A DNA stretch of 64,000 nt from Microvirga antarctica (GTDB lineage: Bacteria; Pseudomonadota; Alphaproteobacteria; Rhizobiales; Beijerinckiaceae): positions 1 to 64,000 of the forward strand of contig NZ_JAGEMM010000003.1 in NCBI RefSeq assembly GCF_017921815.1. The letters run 5' to 3'. Positions 41,945-50,624 of the stretch are shown piece by piece. Within the stretch, counting starts at the first letter, position 1. Every line of letters begins with the position of its first letter. A program made the translations under genes and the position numbers. The notes below the pieces were generated by a model. It saw nothing but the letters and a program-made list of their open reading frames with translations, was not told the origin of the DNA and did not search any database.

Positions 41945-43360
41945 ATGGGTAATCCAATGACGTTCAATCTTGTCGATCCTGCCGACGCCCCGAAGGCGAT
42001 TCCTCTTCGCCTCGTTGGGAAAGCCCAGCTGGAAGCCGTGCTGGCGAGCCTGCCGGCGCGGGAGCGGGCCATCCTCCAGGCGTCAGGCTTTGACGCTGCT
42101 GCCGGCAGCGTTCGCCTGATGCACGGGGAGGACGGCGCGGTGAGTGCGGTCGTGGCCGGCATCGGCGCCTCGATCCTCTCGCAGGCCGAGCACGATCTCT
42201 GGGCGATCGCCAGCCTTCCCACCGCCCTGCCGCAGGGCGTCTATCGCCTGGCAGACGAGCCCTCCGCGGACACCGCCACCTTGCTGGCCCTGGGCTGGGC
42301 GCTCGGCACCTACGCGTTCGAGACCTTCAAGAAGCAGGCGCGCCGGAACGCAAGCCTCGTCTGGCCTGAGCATGCGGATCGTGGCCGCGTCGTCCGTGAG
42401 GCGGAAGCGCTGACGCTGGCGCGCGATCTCATCAACACGCCGGCCAATCTCCTCGGCCCGGTGGCCTTGGCCGAAAAGGCGAAAGCCATGGCCGAGCAGC
42501 ACGGCGCAAACGTCACGGTGACGGTCGGCAACGCCCTGCTCGAGCAGAACTATCCGCTCGTCTACCATGTGGGTCGCGCAGCCGTGGAAGAGCCGCGCCT
42601 GGTGGATATCCGCTGGGGTGAGGAATCCCATCCGCGCGTGACACTGGTCGGCAAGGGCGTGATCTTCGACACCGGCGGTCTCGACCTCAAGCCGCCGGCC
42701 TCCATGAAGATCATGAAGAAGGATATGGGCGGTGCAGCCGCCATCACGGCGCTCGCCCACATGGTGATGGCCGCCAAGCTGCCGGTTCGCCTGCGCGTTC
42801 TGCTGCCCATCGTCGAGAACGCGATCTCGCACGAGGCTTTCCGGCCCCTCGACGTGCTGCCCTCGCGCAACGGGATGACCATCGAGATCGGCAACACCGA
42901 CGCGGAAGGCCGCCTGATTCTCGCGGATGCATTGACGGAGGCGGATTCGGAAAAGCCCGCCCTGCTCATCAACATGGCGACGCTGACGGGCAATGCCCGG
43001 GTGGCGTTCGGACCGGAACTGCCGACGCTCTTCACCCGGCACGACGATCTCGCGGCCGAGATCGCGCGCCATTCGGTCGAGCGCGCCGATCCGCTCTGGC
43101 GGATGCCCCTCTGGCCGCATTACCGCAAGCAACTCGACAGCAAGGTCGCGCACATGAACAACGTGAGCGATTCGGCCTTTGCGGGCGCGATCATCGCCGG
43201 GCTGTTCCTTGCCGAGTTCGTCTCGGACGAGACGCGCTGGGCGCATCTCGACATGTCGGGCTGGAACTTCGGCTCTCGTCCGGGGCGTCCGGAAGGCGGC
43301 GACGCCCAGGCGATCCGCGCGCTCTACGGCGTCATCGAGGACATGGCAGCCAAAGGCTGA
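41945..43360 (+). CDS. Leucyl aminopeptidase family (M17) metallopeptidase
   Basis: A 471-residue M17 peptidase. The C-terminal catalytic domain carries the family signature NTDAEGRLILAD near residue 320. Metal and catalytic residues lie in VGKGVIFDTGGLDLKP and IMKKDMGGAAA, and WAHLDMSGWNF closes the site. The N-terminal domain is shorter and divergent compared with PepA. The first ATG (41945) lacks a good ribosome-binding site; ATG 41957 is possible. It lies after a creatininase gene, and ends 3 bp from the convergent GMC oxidoreductase. It probably removes an amino-terminal residue from an imported peptide or amide. Confidence 0.92.
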   Translation: MGNPMTFNLVDPADAPKAIPLRLVGKAQLEAVLASLPARERAILQASGFDAAAGSVRLMHGEDGAVSAVVAGIGASILSQAEHDLWAIASLPTALPQGVYRLADEPSADTATLLALGWALGTYAFETFKKQARRNASLVWPEHADRGRVVREAEALTLARDLINTPANLLGPVALAEKAKAMAEQHGANVTVTVGNALLEQNYPLVYHVGRAAVEEPRLVDIRWGEESHPRVTLVGKGVIFDTGGLDLKPPASMKIMKKDMGGAAAITALAHMVMAAKLPVRLRVLLPIVENAISHEAFRPLDVLPSRNGMTIEIGNTDAEGRLILADALTEADSEKPALLINMATLTGNARVAFGPELPTLFTRHDDLAAEIARHSVERADPLWRMPLWPHYRKQLDSKVAHMNNVSDSAFAGAIIAGLFLAEFVSDETRWAHLDMSGWNFGSRPGRPEGGDAQAIRALYGVIEDMAAKG

Positions 43361-43363
43361 CCG

Positions 43364-44971
43364 TCAGCCTGCCAGAATGAGTGCTGCCGCCTTCTCGCCC
43401 ACCATGATGGCGGCGGCGTTCGTATTGGCGTTCATGAGCAGGGGCATGATGGATGCGTCGGCCACGCGCAGGCCGCGCACACCCCGCACCCTCAGGGTCG
43501 GATCGACCACGGCGCGTGCGTCCGACCCCATGCGGCAGGTGCCGACGGGATGGAAGGCCGTGCCGGCTCGCTCCCGGATCGACTCAGCGATCGCGGCGGC
43601 GCTCCGGTCGCGTGGCGGCTGGATCGGGTGGGTGATGGTGCGCGCGAGACTGGGGCGGGCCGCCACCGACATCATGCGCTCGACGCCGCGCACCAGAATG
43701 TCGAGATCGCGCCGGTCGCTGAAATAGCGCGGCTCGATCGAGGGATGCTCCGTCGCCACGCTGCTGCGCAGCCGCACCTTGCCGCGGCTGTAAGGCCGGC
43801 CCTGATTCACGCCGAGCGAAAAGCCGTGCTCCTTCGGCAGGCGCTGGAGCACGCTCTTGCCCACGCGCCCGATGAGCCCGACCCCGAGCTGCACCTGAAC
43901 GTCAGTCACGTCCGCGTTGGAATCCGTGCGGAAGAATCCGCCGGTCGGCACCACGCTGTCGGCCAGGACGCCGCGCCGGAACAGGAGATAATCGAGGCCG
44001 GCACGGGCGGCGCCGAGCGGATTGACGTATTTGAATGCCGTGATCGGCTCCGAACAGGCGAATTGCATGCGATAGGACACATGGTTCTGCAGGTTCTCGC
44101 CGACTTCCGGAATGTCGGCCACCACGCCGACGCCCATCTGCTCCAGGTGATCGGCGGGGCCCAGTCCAGACAGCATCAGAAGGTGAGGGGAGTTGACCGC
44201 CCCGCCTGACAGAATGATTTCGCGCTCGGCTCGCAGGGTCGTCACGCGGCCGTCGTGGAGAATGTCGAGCCCGGTCGCGCGATCGCCCTCGAAGCGGATG
44301 CGGGTGGCGAGCGTCAGCATCATCACGTCGAGATTGGGGCGCTTCAGGGCCGGGTGAAGAAAGGCTGTCGCGCTGCTGCACCTGCGGCCACGATCGATGG
44401 TGCAATCATAATGGCCGAAGCCCTCCTGCTCGCCCTCGTTGAAATCCGACAGGATGCTGAAATCATCCTCGACGGCGGCGTCGAGAAAGCGCTCGCAGAT
44501 GGCAAGCGACGGGCGGCCCCGGCTGACCTTGAGGGGCCCGTCAGCCCCGTGCCAGTGGCTGGCGCCGCGATCGCTGCCTTCCGATTTCCGGAAATAGGGC
44601 AACACATCGTCGAAACCCCAGCCCGCGCAGCCGGCATCGCGCCACGCGTCGTATTCCTTCGGGTTTCCGCGGGCGTAGATCATGCCGTTGATGGCGCTCG
44701 ATCCGCCAATCGTCTTGCCCTGCGCCCAGAACAACTCCCGGCCCTGCAACTCGGCTTCCGGTTCGGTCAGGTAGCTCCAGTTGAAGAGGGGCGTGGTGGA
44801 GTTGCGGATGGTCGCGCCCGGCACGTGAAGCATCATGTCGCGGTCGCTGCGGCCGGCCTCCACCACGAGGACGCGGGTGTCCGGGTCTGCCGACAGGCGG
44901 TTGGCGATCACGCAGCCGGCCGATCCCGCTCCGACGATGATGTAGTCGTAGACGCCTGTCTGACGTGCCAT
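43364..44971 (-). CDS. GMC-family FAD oxidoreductase (choline dehydrogenase-like)
   Basis: A 535-residue flavoenzyme oxidising an alcohol to an aldehyde. FAD-binding is by YIIVGAGSAGCVIANRL at the N-terminus. GMC signature 1 is GGSSAINGMIYARGNPKEYD and signature 2 is GGAVNSPHLLMLSG. The catalytic His region is FHPVGTCRMG and the end is GLRVADASIMP. Its start overlaps the aldo/keto reductase stop by one base, so the two are coupled. With the aldo/keto reductase it could interconvert alcohol and carbonyl forms of one intermediate. Confidence 0.93.
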   Translation of the reverse strand: MARQTGVYDYIIVGAGSAGCVIANRLSADPDTRVLVVEAGRSDRDMMLHVPGATIRNSTTPLFNWSYLTEPEAELQGRELFWAQGKTIGGSSAINGMIYARGNPKEYDAWRDAGCAGWGFDDVLPYFRKSEGSDRGASHWHGADGPLKVSRGRPSLAICERFLDAAVEDDFSILSDFNEGEQEGFGHYDCTIDRGRRCSSATAFLHPALKRPNLDVMMLTLATRIRFEGDRATGLDILHDGRVTTLRAEREIILSGGAVNSPHLLMLSGLGPADHLEQMGVGVVADIPEVGENLQNHVSYRMQFACSEPITAFKYVNPLGAARAGLDYLLFRRGVLADSVVPTGGFFRTDSNADVTDVQVQLGVGLIGRVGKSVLQRLPKEHGFSLGVNQGRPYSRGKVRLRSSVATEHPSIEPRYFSDRRDLDILVRGVERMMSVAARPSLARTITHPIQPPRDRSAAAIAESIRERAGTAFHPVGTCRMGSDARAVVDPTLRVRGVRGLRVADASIMPLLMNANTNAAAIMVGEKAAALILAG

Positions 44972-45795
44972 CAGGCGGCGTCCCAGGCCGGCGCCCAGGC
45001 GGGGTTCGCCAGGCGTCCGCCGCCACGCAAAGCGCTGATGCGGCTCATCTCCTCGCTCGACAGGGCGAAGTCGAAAATGTCGAAATTGGCCTTGAGGTTT
45101 TCCACCCGGCTCGAGCGCGGGATGGGGACGACCTGATCCTGCTGGACGAGCCATCGCAAGGTCACCTGCTGGGGGGACTTCCCGTGCGTGTGCGCGATGG
45201 CCTGGATGGTCGGGTCGGCCGCCGCGCGCCCTTTCGCCAGCGGCATGTAGGCGGTGAGCAGCATGTCATGCTGCGCCAGGGTGTCGATCATCGGCTGCTG
45301 GTTCAGGAAGGGATGATACTCGACCTGATTGACCAGGAGATCCGCCCCGTGCGTCTCGAGTGCCTCGCGCAGGAGCGCGATGGGAAAATTGCTGACGCCG
45401 ATATTGCGGGCGAGCCCCCGCTCTTTCATCCCCTTGAACAAGGCGAGCGTCTGTCCGACCGGGATGTCGGGGTTGGGCCAGTGGATGAGCAGCAGGTCCA
45501 CATACTCGGTCTTTAGCTTGCGCAGGCTCTCTTCCACCAGGGCCGGGGCCTTGTCGTCGGCAAGGTTCGTGGGCCAGACCTTCGTGGTGACGAAGAGGGT
45601 TTCGCGCGCAAGGCCCGATCCCGAAAGCGCCTCGCCGACCGCGTCCTCGTTGGCGTAGAACTGTGCCGTGTCGATGTGACGGTAGCCGATCTCAAGCGCG
45701 TCACGCACAGCCCTCACACCATCGTCGCCTTTGAGCCCGAAGGTGCCCAGCCCGAGGGCGGGGATCGATAGGCCCTTGATCGTCCGGTACAGCAT
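44971..45795 (-). CDS. Aldo/keto reductase
   Basis: A 274-residue NAD(P)H-dependent carbonyl reductase of the DkgA/DkgB type. The catalytic tetrad is in HIDTAQFYANE (Asp, Tyr), VTTKVWP (Lys) and LLLIHWPNP (His). Cofactor binding is by the C-terminal IPRSSRVENLKAN. It is first gene of a two-gene minus-strand operon with the GMC oxidoreductase, probably under the LysR regulator at 45969. Confidence 0.93.
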   Translation of the reverse strand: MLYRTIKGLSIPALGLGTFGLKGDDGVRAVRDALEIGYRHIDTAQFYANEDAVGEALSGSGLARETLFVTTKVWPTNLADDKAPALVEESLRKLKTEYVDLLLIHWPNPDIPVGQTLALFKGMKERGLARNIGVSNFPIALLREALETHGADLLVNQVEYHPFLNQQPMIDTLAQHDMLLTAYMPLAKGRAAADPTIQAIAHTHGKSPQQVTLRWLVQQDQVVPIPRSSRVENLKANFDIFDFALSSEEMSRISALRGGGRLANPAWAPAWDAA

Positions 45796-45968
45796 GGCAA
45801 CTCACTTTCGCATTGACGCAACGAAAGGGTAGGGGGCCGTCCACCGGGTGCCAAGATGAAAGAAACCGCAAAAGGCGGTGTTGCGGCCACCTGGCAGGCG
45901 CGCCTTCGCCCCAGGCCGAGGGAAAGGCGGCGCGAGACATCTCATTTTGCTGCGACAATCGGCGGATT

Positions 45969-46862
45969 TTATGATGGAGCGCTGCTCGCCGCCGATTGCT
46001 TTACCACCTCCTCGGCAAAGACGCGGATCAGTTCGGCGCGGGTCGAGGTGCTTTTCCAGACGATGCCGATCTTGCGGACGAACGGGTTGGGCGGCAGCGG
46101 GATCTTGCGGATCTTCAGCCCGGCCTGCCAGGGTGGCGACCAATCGGGCACGAGTGCGACGCCAAGGCCGCGGCTGACCAGCGCCGCGATGGCGTCGAGC
46201 GCGTCCATCTCCATCCATTCTTCCGGCCGGATGCCAGCCTCCTTGAGATAGTTGTCGACCTGGCGGCCACCCCATTGCATGCGATCATAGCGGATGAAGC
46301 GCTGGCTGCGCAGGATGTCGTGCGCATCCATCTCCGGCAGCTCCTCATGGACGATGAGAACGAGAGGCTCCTCGCGGACCGTGCGCCACTTCAAGCTCTT
46401 GCCCAGAACGAAACGTGGCTCCACGATGATCGCGACGTCGACGAGTTCCTCCTCGACCTGCCGGTAGAGCTCGGTCGACAGGCCCGGCACGAAATAGAAA
46501 CTGACGCCCGCATATTTGCGCGCGATCTCGGCCACCGCATCCGGAAGAAGTCCGAGGAGCGCCGTCGAGATCGATCCGATCCGCAGCTCCCCATGCAGCT
46601 TGTCCTTGTTGGCCAGCGCCCGGAGCGAGCTGGCATGCTTGAGCAGGATCAGGCCCTCCTGCGCGATCGCAAGACCGTTCTCCGTCGGCTTCACCGTCTT
46701 GCCGGACCGGACGAGAAGTTTCGTCCCGAATTCCTGTTCGAGCGCGTGGATCCGCTGGGCAACGGCGGCCGGCGTGAGGTTCTGCCGGCGCGCGGCGCCC
46801 GCGATCGACCCGCAGGCGACAACGACCGTCAGGGTATCAAGAAAACGTGTGTCCAATAACAT
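45969..46862 (-). CDS. LysR-family transcriptional regulator
   Basis: A 297-residue regulator. The N-terminal winged helix is FLDTLTVVVACGSIAGAARRQNLTPAAVAQRIHALEQ in two parts (about residues 7-45), and the effector domain spans about 92-285 (LRIGSISTALLGLLPDAV). ATG 46862 has a strong AAGGAG site; an upstream in-frame ATG does not. It is divergent from the peptide-type ABC operon (254-bp spacer) and lies upstream of the AKR/GMC pair, so it is the obvious local regulator. Confidence 0.92.
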   Translation of the reverse strand: MLLDTRFLDTLTVVVACGSIAGAARRQNLTPAAVAQRIHALEQEFGTKLLVRSGKTVKPTENGLAIAQEGLILLKHASSLRALANKDKLHGELRIGSISTALLGLLPDAVAEIARKYAGVSFYFVPGLSTELYRQVEEELVDVAIIVEPRFVLGKSLKWRTVREEPLVLIVHEELPEMDAHDILRSQRFIRYDRMQWGGRQVDNYLKEAGIRPEEWMEMDALDAIAALVSRGLGVALVPDWSPPWQAGLKIRKIPLPPNPFVRKIGIVWKSTSTRAELIRVFAEEVVKQSAASSAPS

Positions 46863-47115
46863 TTTCTCCTTTCCGAGCCGAGGATAAGTCACGTTTACGC
46901 ACAAAATCAAACCGATTACGATTCAATCAGTTACGTCAGCTTTGAGATTTTTGGATCGAGAAGCACGATGTCACGCGACCTGCCCTGATCTTCACGTTTC
47001 AGCTCACTCTGGAAGCAAAGACAGCACAAAAAGTCACCTTGCTCATTATTTACTGCCGAACCAATATGCCGCAACGATAAGCATGCCGCCGCAGAACACG
47101 CCCGATAAACCGGCC
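46863..47115. promoter_or_regulatory. Divergent promoter region between lysR and the ABC operon
   Basis: This AT-richer spacer separates the LysR gene from the binding-protein gene. LysR proteins usually bind T-n11-A motifs in such spacers; several candidates exist but none stands out. The open frame into the binding protein from 46942 lacks a signal-like start and is not taken as coding. Confidence 0.4.
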
Positions 47116-48765
47116 ATGGAACCTTTGGGAACTCAAATGCTACGAGATCGCACTCTTCTCCTTCGCCGCCAATTCCTCCAGGGCATTGGAGCGGCCGCCT
47201 TTGCCGCCGGCTTCATCGGTCCGCAGGCCGTTTTCGCGCAGGCGATCGGCAAACGGGGCGGCACGCTCACCATCGCCGTGCCCTACGAGGTCGACACGCT
47301 CAACACGTTCTCGACGGGCTTCCTCGCCGACATCCAGTCGGTGGTCGTCGAGGGTCTGATCGCGCCGGACGAGGACGCCAAGTATTTTCCTGTTCTGGCC
47401 ACCGAAGTGCCGACGGTCGAGAATGGCGGCGTGAAGCTGTCTGCCGACGGCAAGCGCATGGACATCACCTTCAAGCTGCGTCCCAACGTGACGTGGTCGG
47501 ACGGCGCGCCTTTCACGTCCGAGGACGTGAAGTTCACCTGGATGGCCCTGAAGGATCCCAAGTTCATCGCGGAATCCAAGGAAGGCGTCACGGAAATCGA
47601 TGCGATCGAGACGCCCGATCCGCTGACGGCAGTGATCCGCTTCAATACGGTAACGCCGATCTGGCCCTCGGGCTTCTTCTCCCGCGGTATCCTTCCCAAG
47701 CACGCGCTCGAAGGCAAGGATCTCAACACCGACGGCTACAACACCAAGCCGCTGGGGACCGGCCCGTTCGTCATTACCGAGTTCAAGCGTGGACAATACG
47801 TGGTGGCCGACCGCAATCCGCGCTACTGGCGCAAGGATAAGGACGGCACCCAGCTGCCCTATCTCGACCGCATGGTGTTCAACCTGGTGCCTGATGCATC
47901 GGCCATGGTGACGCGGATTCGCGCTGGCGAAATCCTGCTTGCCTACAACATCCCTTACGGACAGGCGCAGGCGCTGTCGTCCTCGATGGAGATCATCAAG
48001 AACCCGATCCTGTCGTGGCAGCGGCTCGACTTCAACTTCAAGGGGCCGGCGGCCTTCCGCGACCTGAAGGTGCGCCAGGCCTTTGCGCACGCCATCAACA
48101 AGGACGCGATCGCCAAGGCCCTGAGCGGCTTTCCGTTCGTCGTCAATTCGCCGGTCTCGAAGCAGTTCGATTACCACGATCCGAACGTGCGCACCTATGC
48201 GTTCGATCCGGCCAAGGCAAAGGCGCTTCTGGACGAGGCTGGCTACGTGGTCGGCAGCGACGGCGTGCGGGCCAAGGGCGCCGACAAGATGGCCTATCGG
48301 ATCACGGTGCAAGCCGGCAACAGCGCGGACGAGACTGCCCAGCAGGTGGTGATGGCCAATCTCAAGGCCGTCGGCATCGCGTTGTCGCCCGACAACAAGA
48401 CCGGCGTGGCGTTCCGCGAAGCACGCTACAAGGGCCTCTACGATCTTCTCTACAGCCGCTGGATCACGTCGGCCGATCCGCAATACAGCAAGTTCTACGG
48501 CACCGAAGGGTCCAACAATGGCACGGGCTTCTCGAGCCCCAAGCTCGATGCGTTGCTCGATACGGCGGAGCACACGATCGATCGGGCCAAGCTGAAAGAG
48601 ATCTTCAAGGAGATCCAGGCTTTCCTCGCCGACGAAGTGGTGACCATTCCGACGACCAGCAACGTGTCGCTGATCGCCAAATCCGCCAAGCTGAAGAACT
48701 TCGTGCCCAATCCGACCAACCGCACGATCTTCAACAACACAGCCGCCTGGTATCTGGAAGGCTGA
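47116..48765 (+). CDS. Peptide/opine-type ABC transporter substrate-binding protein (family 5)
   Basis: A periplasmic binding protein of about 549 residues (542 from ATG 47137, which has GGGA upstream). The signal looks Tat-like (LLLRRQFLQGIGAAAFAAG) with cleavage after VFAQA. The SBP_bac_5 core has VTWSDGAPFTSEDVKFTW near residue 130 and GTGPFVITEFKRGQYVVADRNPRYW near 215. Members bind oligopeptides, nickel chelates, opines or glutathione. It is first gene of a transporter operon that includes two permeases but no ATPase. Confidence 0.92.
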   Translation: MEPLGTQMLRDRTLLLRRQFLQGIGAAAFAAGFIGPQAVFAQAIGKRGGTLTIAVPYEVDTLNTFSTGFLADIQSVVVEGLIAPDEDAKYFPVLATEVPTVENGGVKLSADGKRMDITFKLRPNVTWSDGAPFTSEDVKFTWMALKDPKFIAESKEGVTEIDAIETPDPLTAVIRFNTVTPIWPSGFFSRGILPKHALEGKDLNTDGYNTKPLGTGPFVITEFKRGQYVVADRNPRYWRKDKDGTQLPYLDRMVFNLVPDASAMVTRIRAGEILLAYNIPYGQAQALSSSMEIIKNPILSWQRLDFNFKGPAAFRDLKVRQAFAHAINKDAIAKALSGFPFVVNSPVSKQFDYHDPNVRTYAFDPAKAKALLDEAGYVVGSDGVRAKGADKMAYRITVQAGNSADETAQQVVMANLKAVGIALSPDNKTGVAFREARYKGLYDLLYSRWITSADPQYSKFYGTEGSNNGTGFSSPKLDALLDTAEHTIDRAKLKEIFKEIQAFLADEVVTIPTTSNVSLIAKSAKLKNFVPNPTNRTIFNNTAAWYLEG

Positions 48766-48774
48766 GTCGGCTGA

Positions 48775-49728
48775 ATGTCATTCGGAAGCTTTATTCGCCG
48801 ATTGCTCGGGACGATACCGCTCATCCTGGGCATCTCGGTGGTCCTGTTTTCCATCATTCACCTGGCGCCTGGCTCGCCGCTGGATTTCTACGCCGATAAC
48901 CCGAACGTGACCCGCGAAGCCCTTGAGCAGATGCGGGTTGCGTTCGGCCTCGACAAGCCGGTGCCGGAGCAATACGTGCGTTGGCTCTGGGCTTTTCTGA
49001 ACGGCAATTGGGGCATCTCCTTCCGCACCGGACAGCCGGTGCTCGAGGTTATCCTCGAGCGGCTGCCCGCGACCCTGATCCTGAGCGGATCAGCCTTCCT
49101 GCTGTCGCTCGCCATCGCCATTCCCATCGGCGTGCTGGCCGCCACAAGGCGCTACTCGAAACTCGACACCTTCTTCACGTTCGTAAGCTTCTCGGGCATC
49201 TCGATTCCGGTCTTCTGGGTCGGGCTCATGGCGCAGCTCGTGTTTGCCATCTGGCTCGGCTGGCTGCCGGCGGGCGGCTTCCAGACCGTCGGCAATGGCT
49301 CGTTCATGGATGTGTTGACCCACATGGTCATGCCCGTCTGCATTTTGTCCTTCGCGACAATTGCCGGGTGGAGCCGCTACGTTCGCGCGAGCCTCATCGA
49401 TGTGATCGGGCAGGATTATATCCGCACCGCGCGCGCCAAGGGCCAGACGCCCCGCAAGGTGATCTGGCGGCACGCGGTTCGCAACGCGTTGTTGCCCATC
49501 GTGACGGTGGTGGCGCTGGATATCGTGCAGATCGTCTCGGGCGCGGTGATCACCGAAACGATTTTCTCCTGGCCGGGGATCGGTCGGCTGTTCGTGGAAT
49601 CCATGGACGGGCGCGACTATCCGGTTCTCATGGGCCTGATGATGATCAGCTCTTTCACCATGGTGGCGGCCAATTTTGCGGCCGATATGCTGTATGCGGT
49701 CATCGATCCGAGGGTGCGTCTCGCATGA
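48775..49728 (+). CDS. Dipeptide-type ABC transporter permease (DppB-like)
   Basis: A 317-residue inner-membrane permease with six membrane segments. The N-terminal helix RRLLGTIPLILGISVVLFSIIHLAPG is split by the usual DppB pattern, and the periplasmic loop is GLDKPVPEQYVRWL. The EAA loop is IRTARAKGQTPRKVIWRHAVRNALLP. It starts 9 bp after the binding protein and overlaps dppC-like by 4 bp. Confidence 0.93.
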   Translation: MSFGSFIRRLLGTIPLILGISVVLFSIIHLAPGSPLDFYADNPNVTREALEQMRVAFGLDKPVPEQYVRWLWAFLNGNWGISFRTGQPVLEVILERLPATLILSGSAFLLSLAIAIPIGVLAATRRYSKLDTFFTFVSFSGISIPVFWVGLMAQLVFAIWLGWLPAGGFQTVGNGSFMDVLTHMVMPVCILSFATIAGWSRYVRASLIDVIGQDYIRTARAKGQTPRKVIWRHAVRNALLPIVTVVALDIVQIVSGAVITETIFSWPGIGRLFVESMDGRDYPVLMGLMMISSFTMVAANFAADMLYAVIDPRVRLA

Positions 49729-50612
49729 ACCAGCTCGTGGTCAGTCCCGCCTTACGAAAATCCGAGGAACCGCGCGGCTGGAGCGCCGAGGTGTGGCGGC
49801 GCTTCAAGCGCCACCGCGCGTCGGTGGTGGGCCTCGTCGTGCTCATCGTCCTGGCACTGCTGTCGCTCTTTGCGCCGTTGATTTCGCCCTTCGCGTTCGA
49901 TGCGCAGGATATCGAGTTGTTGGGCACGCCCACGGCCCCCAACGCCACGCATTGGCTCGGCACCGATCAGCTCGGACGCGATAATTTCACGCGGCTTCTC
50001 TACGGCGGCCAGATTTCCTTTTCGGTTGGCCTCGCGGCGGCGCTCGTGGCGTCGGCCATTGGCGCGACCGTGGGGGCAATTGCCGGTTTCTACCGGGGGT
50101 GGGTGGACGTGGTGTTGATGCGCGTCACCGACATTCTCCTGTCGATTCCGCCGCTGCCGCTGATCCTCCTGCTGTCGGGCTTGGTGCGGCCGTCGGTTCC
50201 GACGCTGATTCTCATCATCGGCGCGCTTGGCTGGATGTCGACCGCCCGCATCATCCGCAGCGAGTTTCTGTCACTGCGCGAGCGCGAATTCGTGCAATCG
50301 GCCCGGGCCATCGGCAGCACCAACGGCCGTCTGATCTGGCTGCATATCCTGCCGAACGCCATCGCGCCGCTGATTGTCGCCACGACGCTGGCGGTCGGCC
50401 ATTCGATCCTCGTCGAATCGGCATTGTCGTTTCTGGGCTTCGGGGTGCATCCGCCCACGCCCAGCTGGGGCAACCTGCTGAACGAGGCCCGTCAGTGGCT
50501 CGACAGCGCGCCGTGGCTTGCCATTCCGCCCGGCGCGATGATCTTTGCCACCATGCTGGCCGTCAATTTCATTGGCGACGGCCTTCGCGACGCGCTCGAC
50601 TTCAGGAACTGA
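49725..50612 (+). CDS. Dipeptide-type ABC transporter permease (DppC-like)
   Basis: A 295-residue permease. The OppC N-terminal region is WRRFKRHRASVVGLVVLIVLAL, followed by HWLGTDQLGRDNFTRLLYGG and the EAA loop VQSARAIGSTNGRLIWLHILPNAI. It pairs with the DppB-like subunit. The next gene on this strand is absent and a convergent DUF885 gene ends 12 bp away, so the operon ends here without DppD/DppF. ATPases must come from another locus. Confidence 0.93.
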   Translation: MNQLVVSPALRKSEEPRGWSAEVWRRFKRHRASVVGLVVLIVLALLSLFAPLISPFAFDAQDIELLGTPTAPNATHWLGTDQLGRDNFTRLLYGGQISFSVGLAAALVASAIGATVGAIAGFYRGWVDVVLMRVTDILLSIPPLPLILLLSGLVRPSVPTLILIIGALGWMSTARIIRSEFLSLREREFVQSARAIGSTNGRLIWLHILPNAIAPLIVATTLAVGHSILVESALSFLGFGVHPPTPSWGNLLNEARQWLDSAPWLAIPPGAMIFATMLAVNFIGDGLRDALDFRN

Positions 50613-50624
50613 CGGACGCCGCTT

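Noticed and set aside
46942..47115. Longer N-terminus for the peptide-binding protein
   Set aside because: The added 58 residues lack a signal peptide and would bury the Tat-like signal inside the protein.
47140..48573. 477-codon frame opposite the peptide-binding protein
   Set aside because: Antisense to a clear SBP_bac_5 gene, with His/Arg/Val-rich composition typical of a shadow frame.
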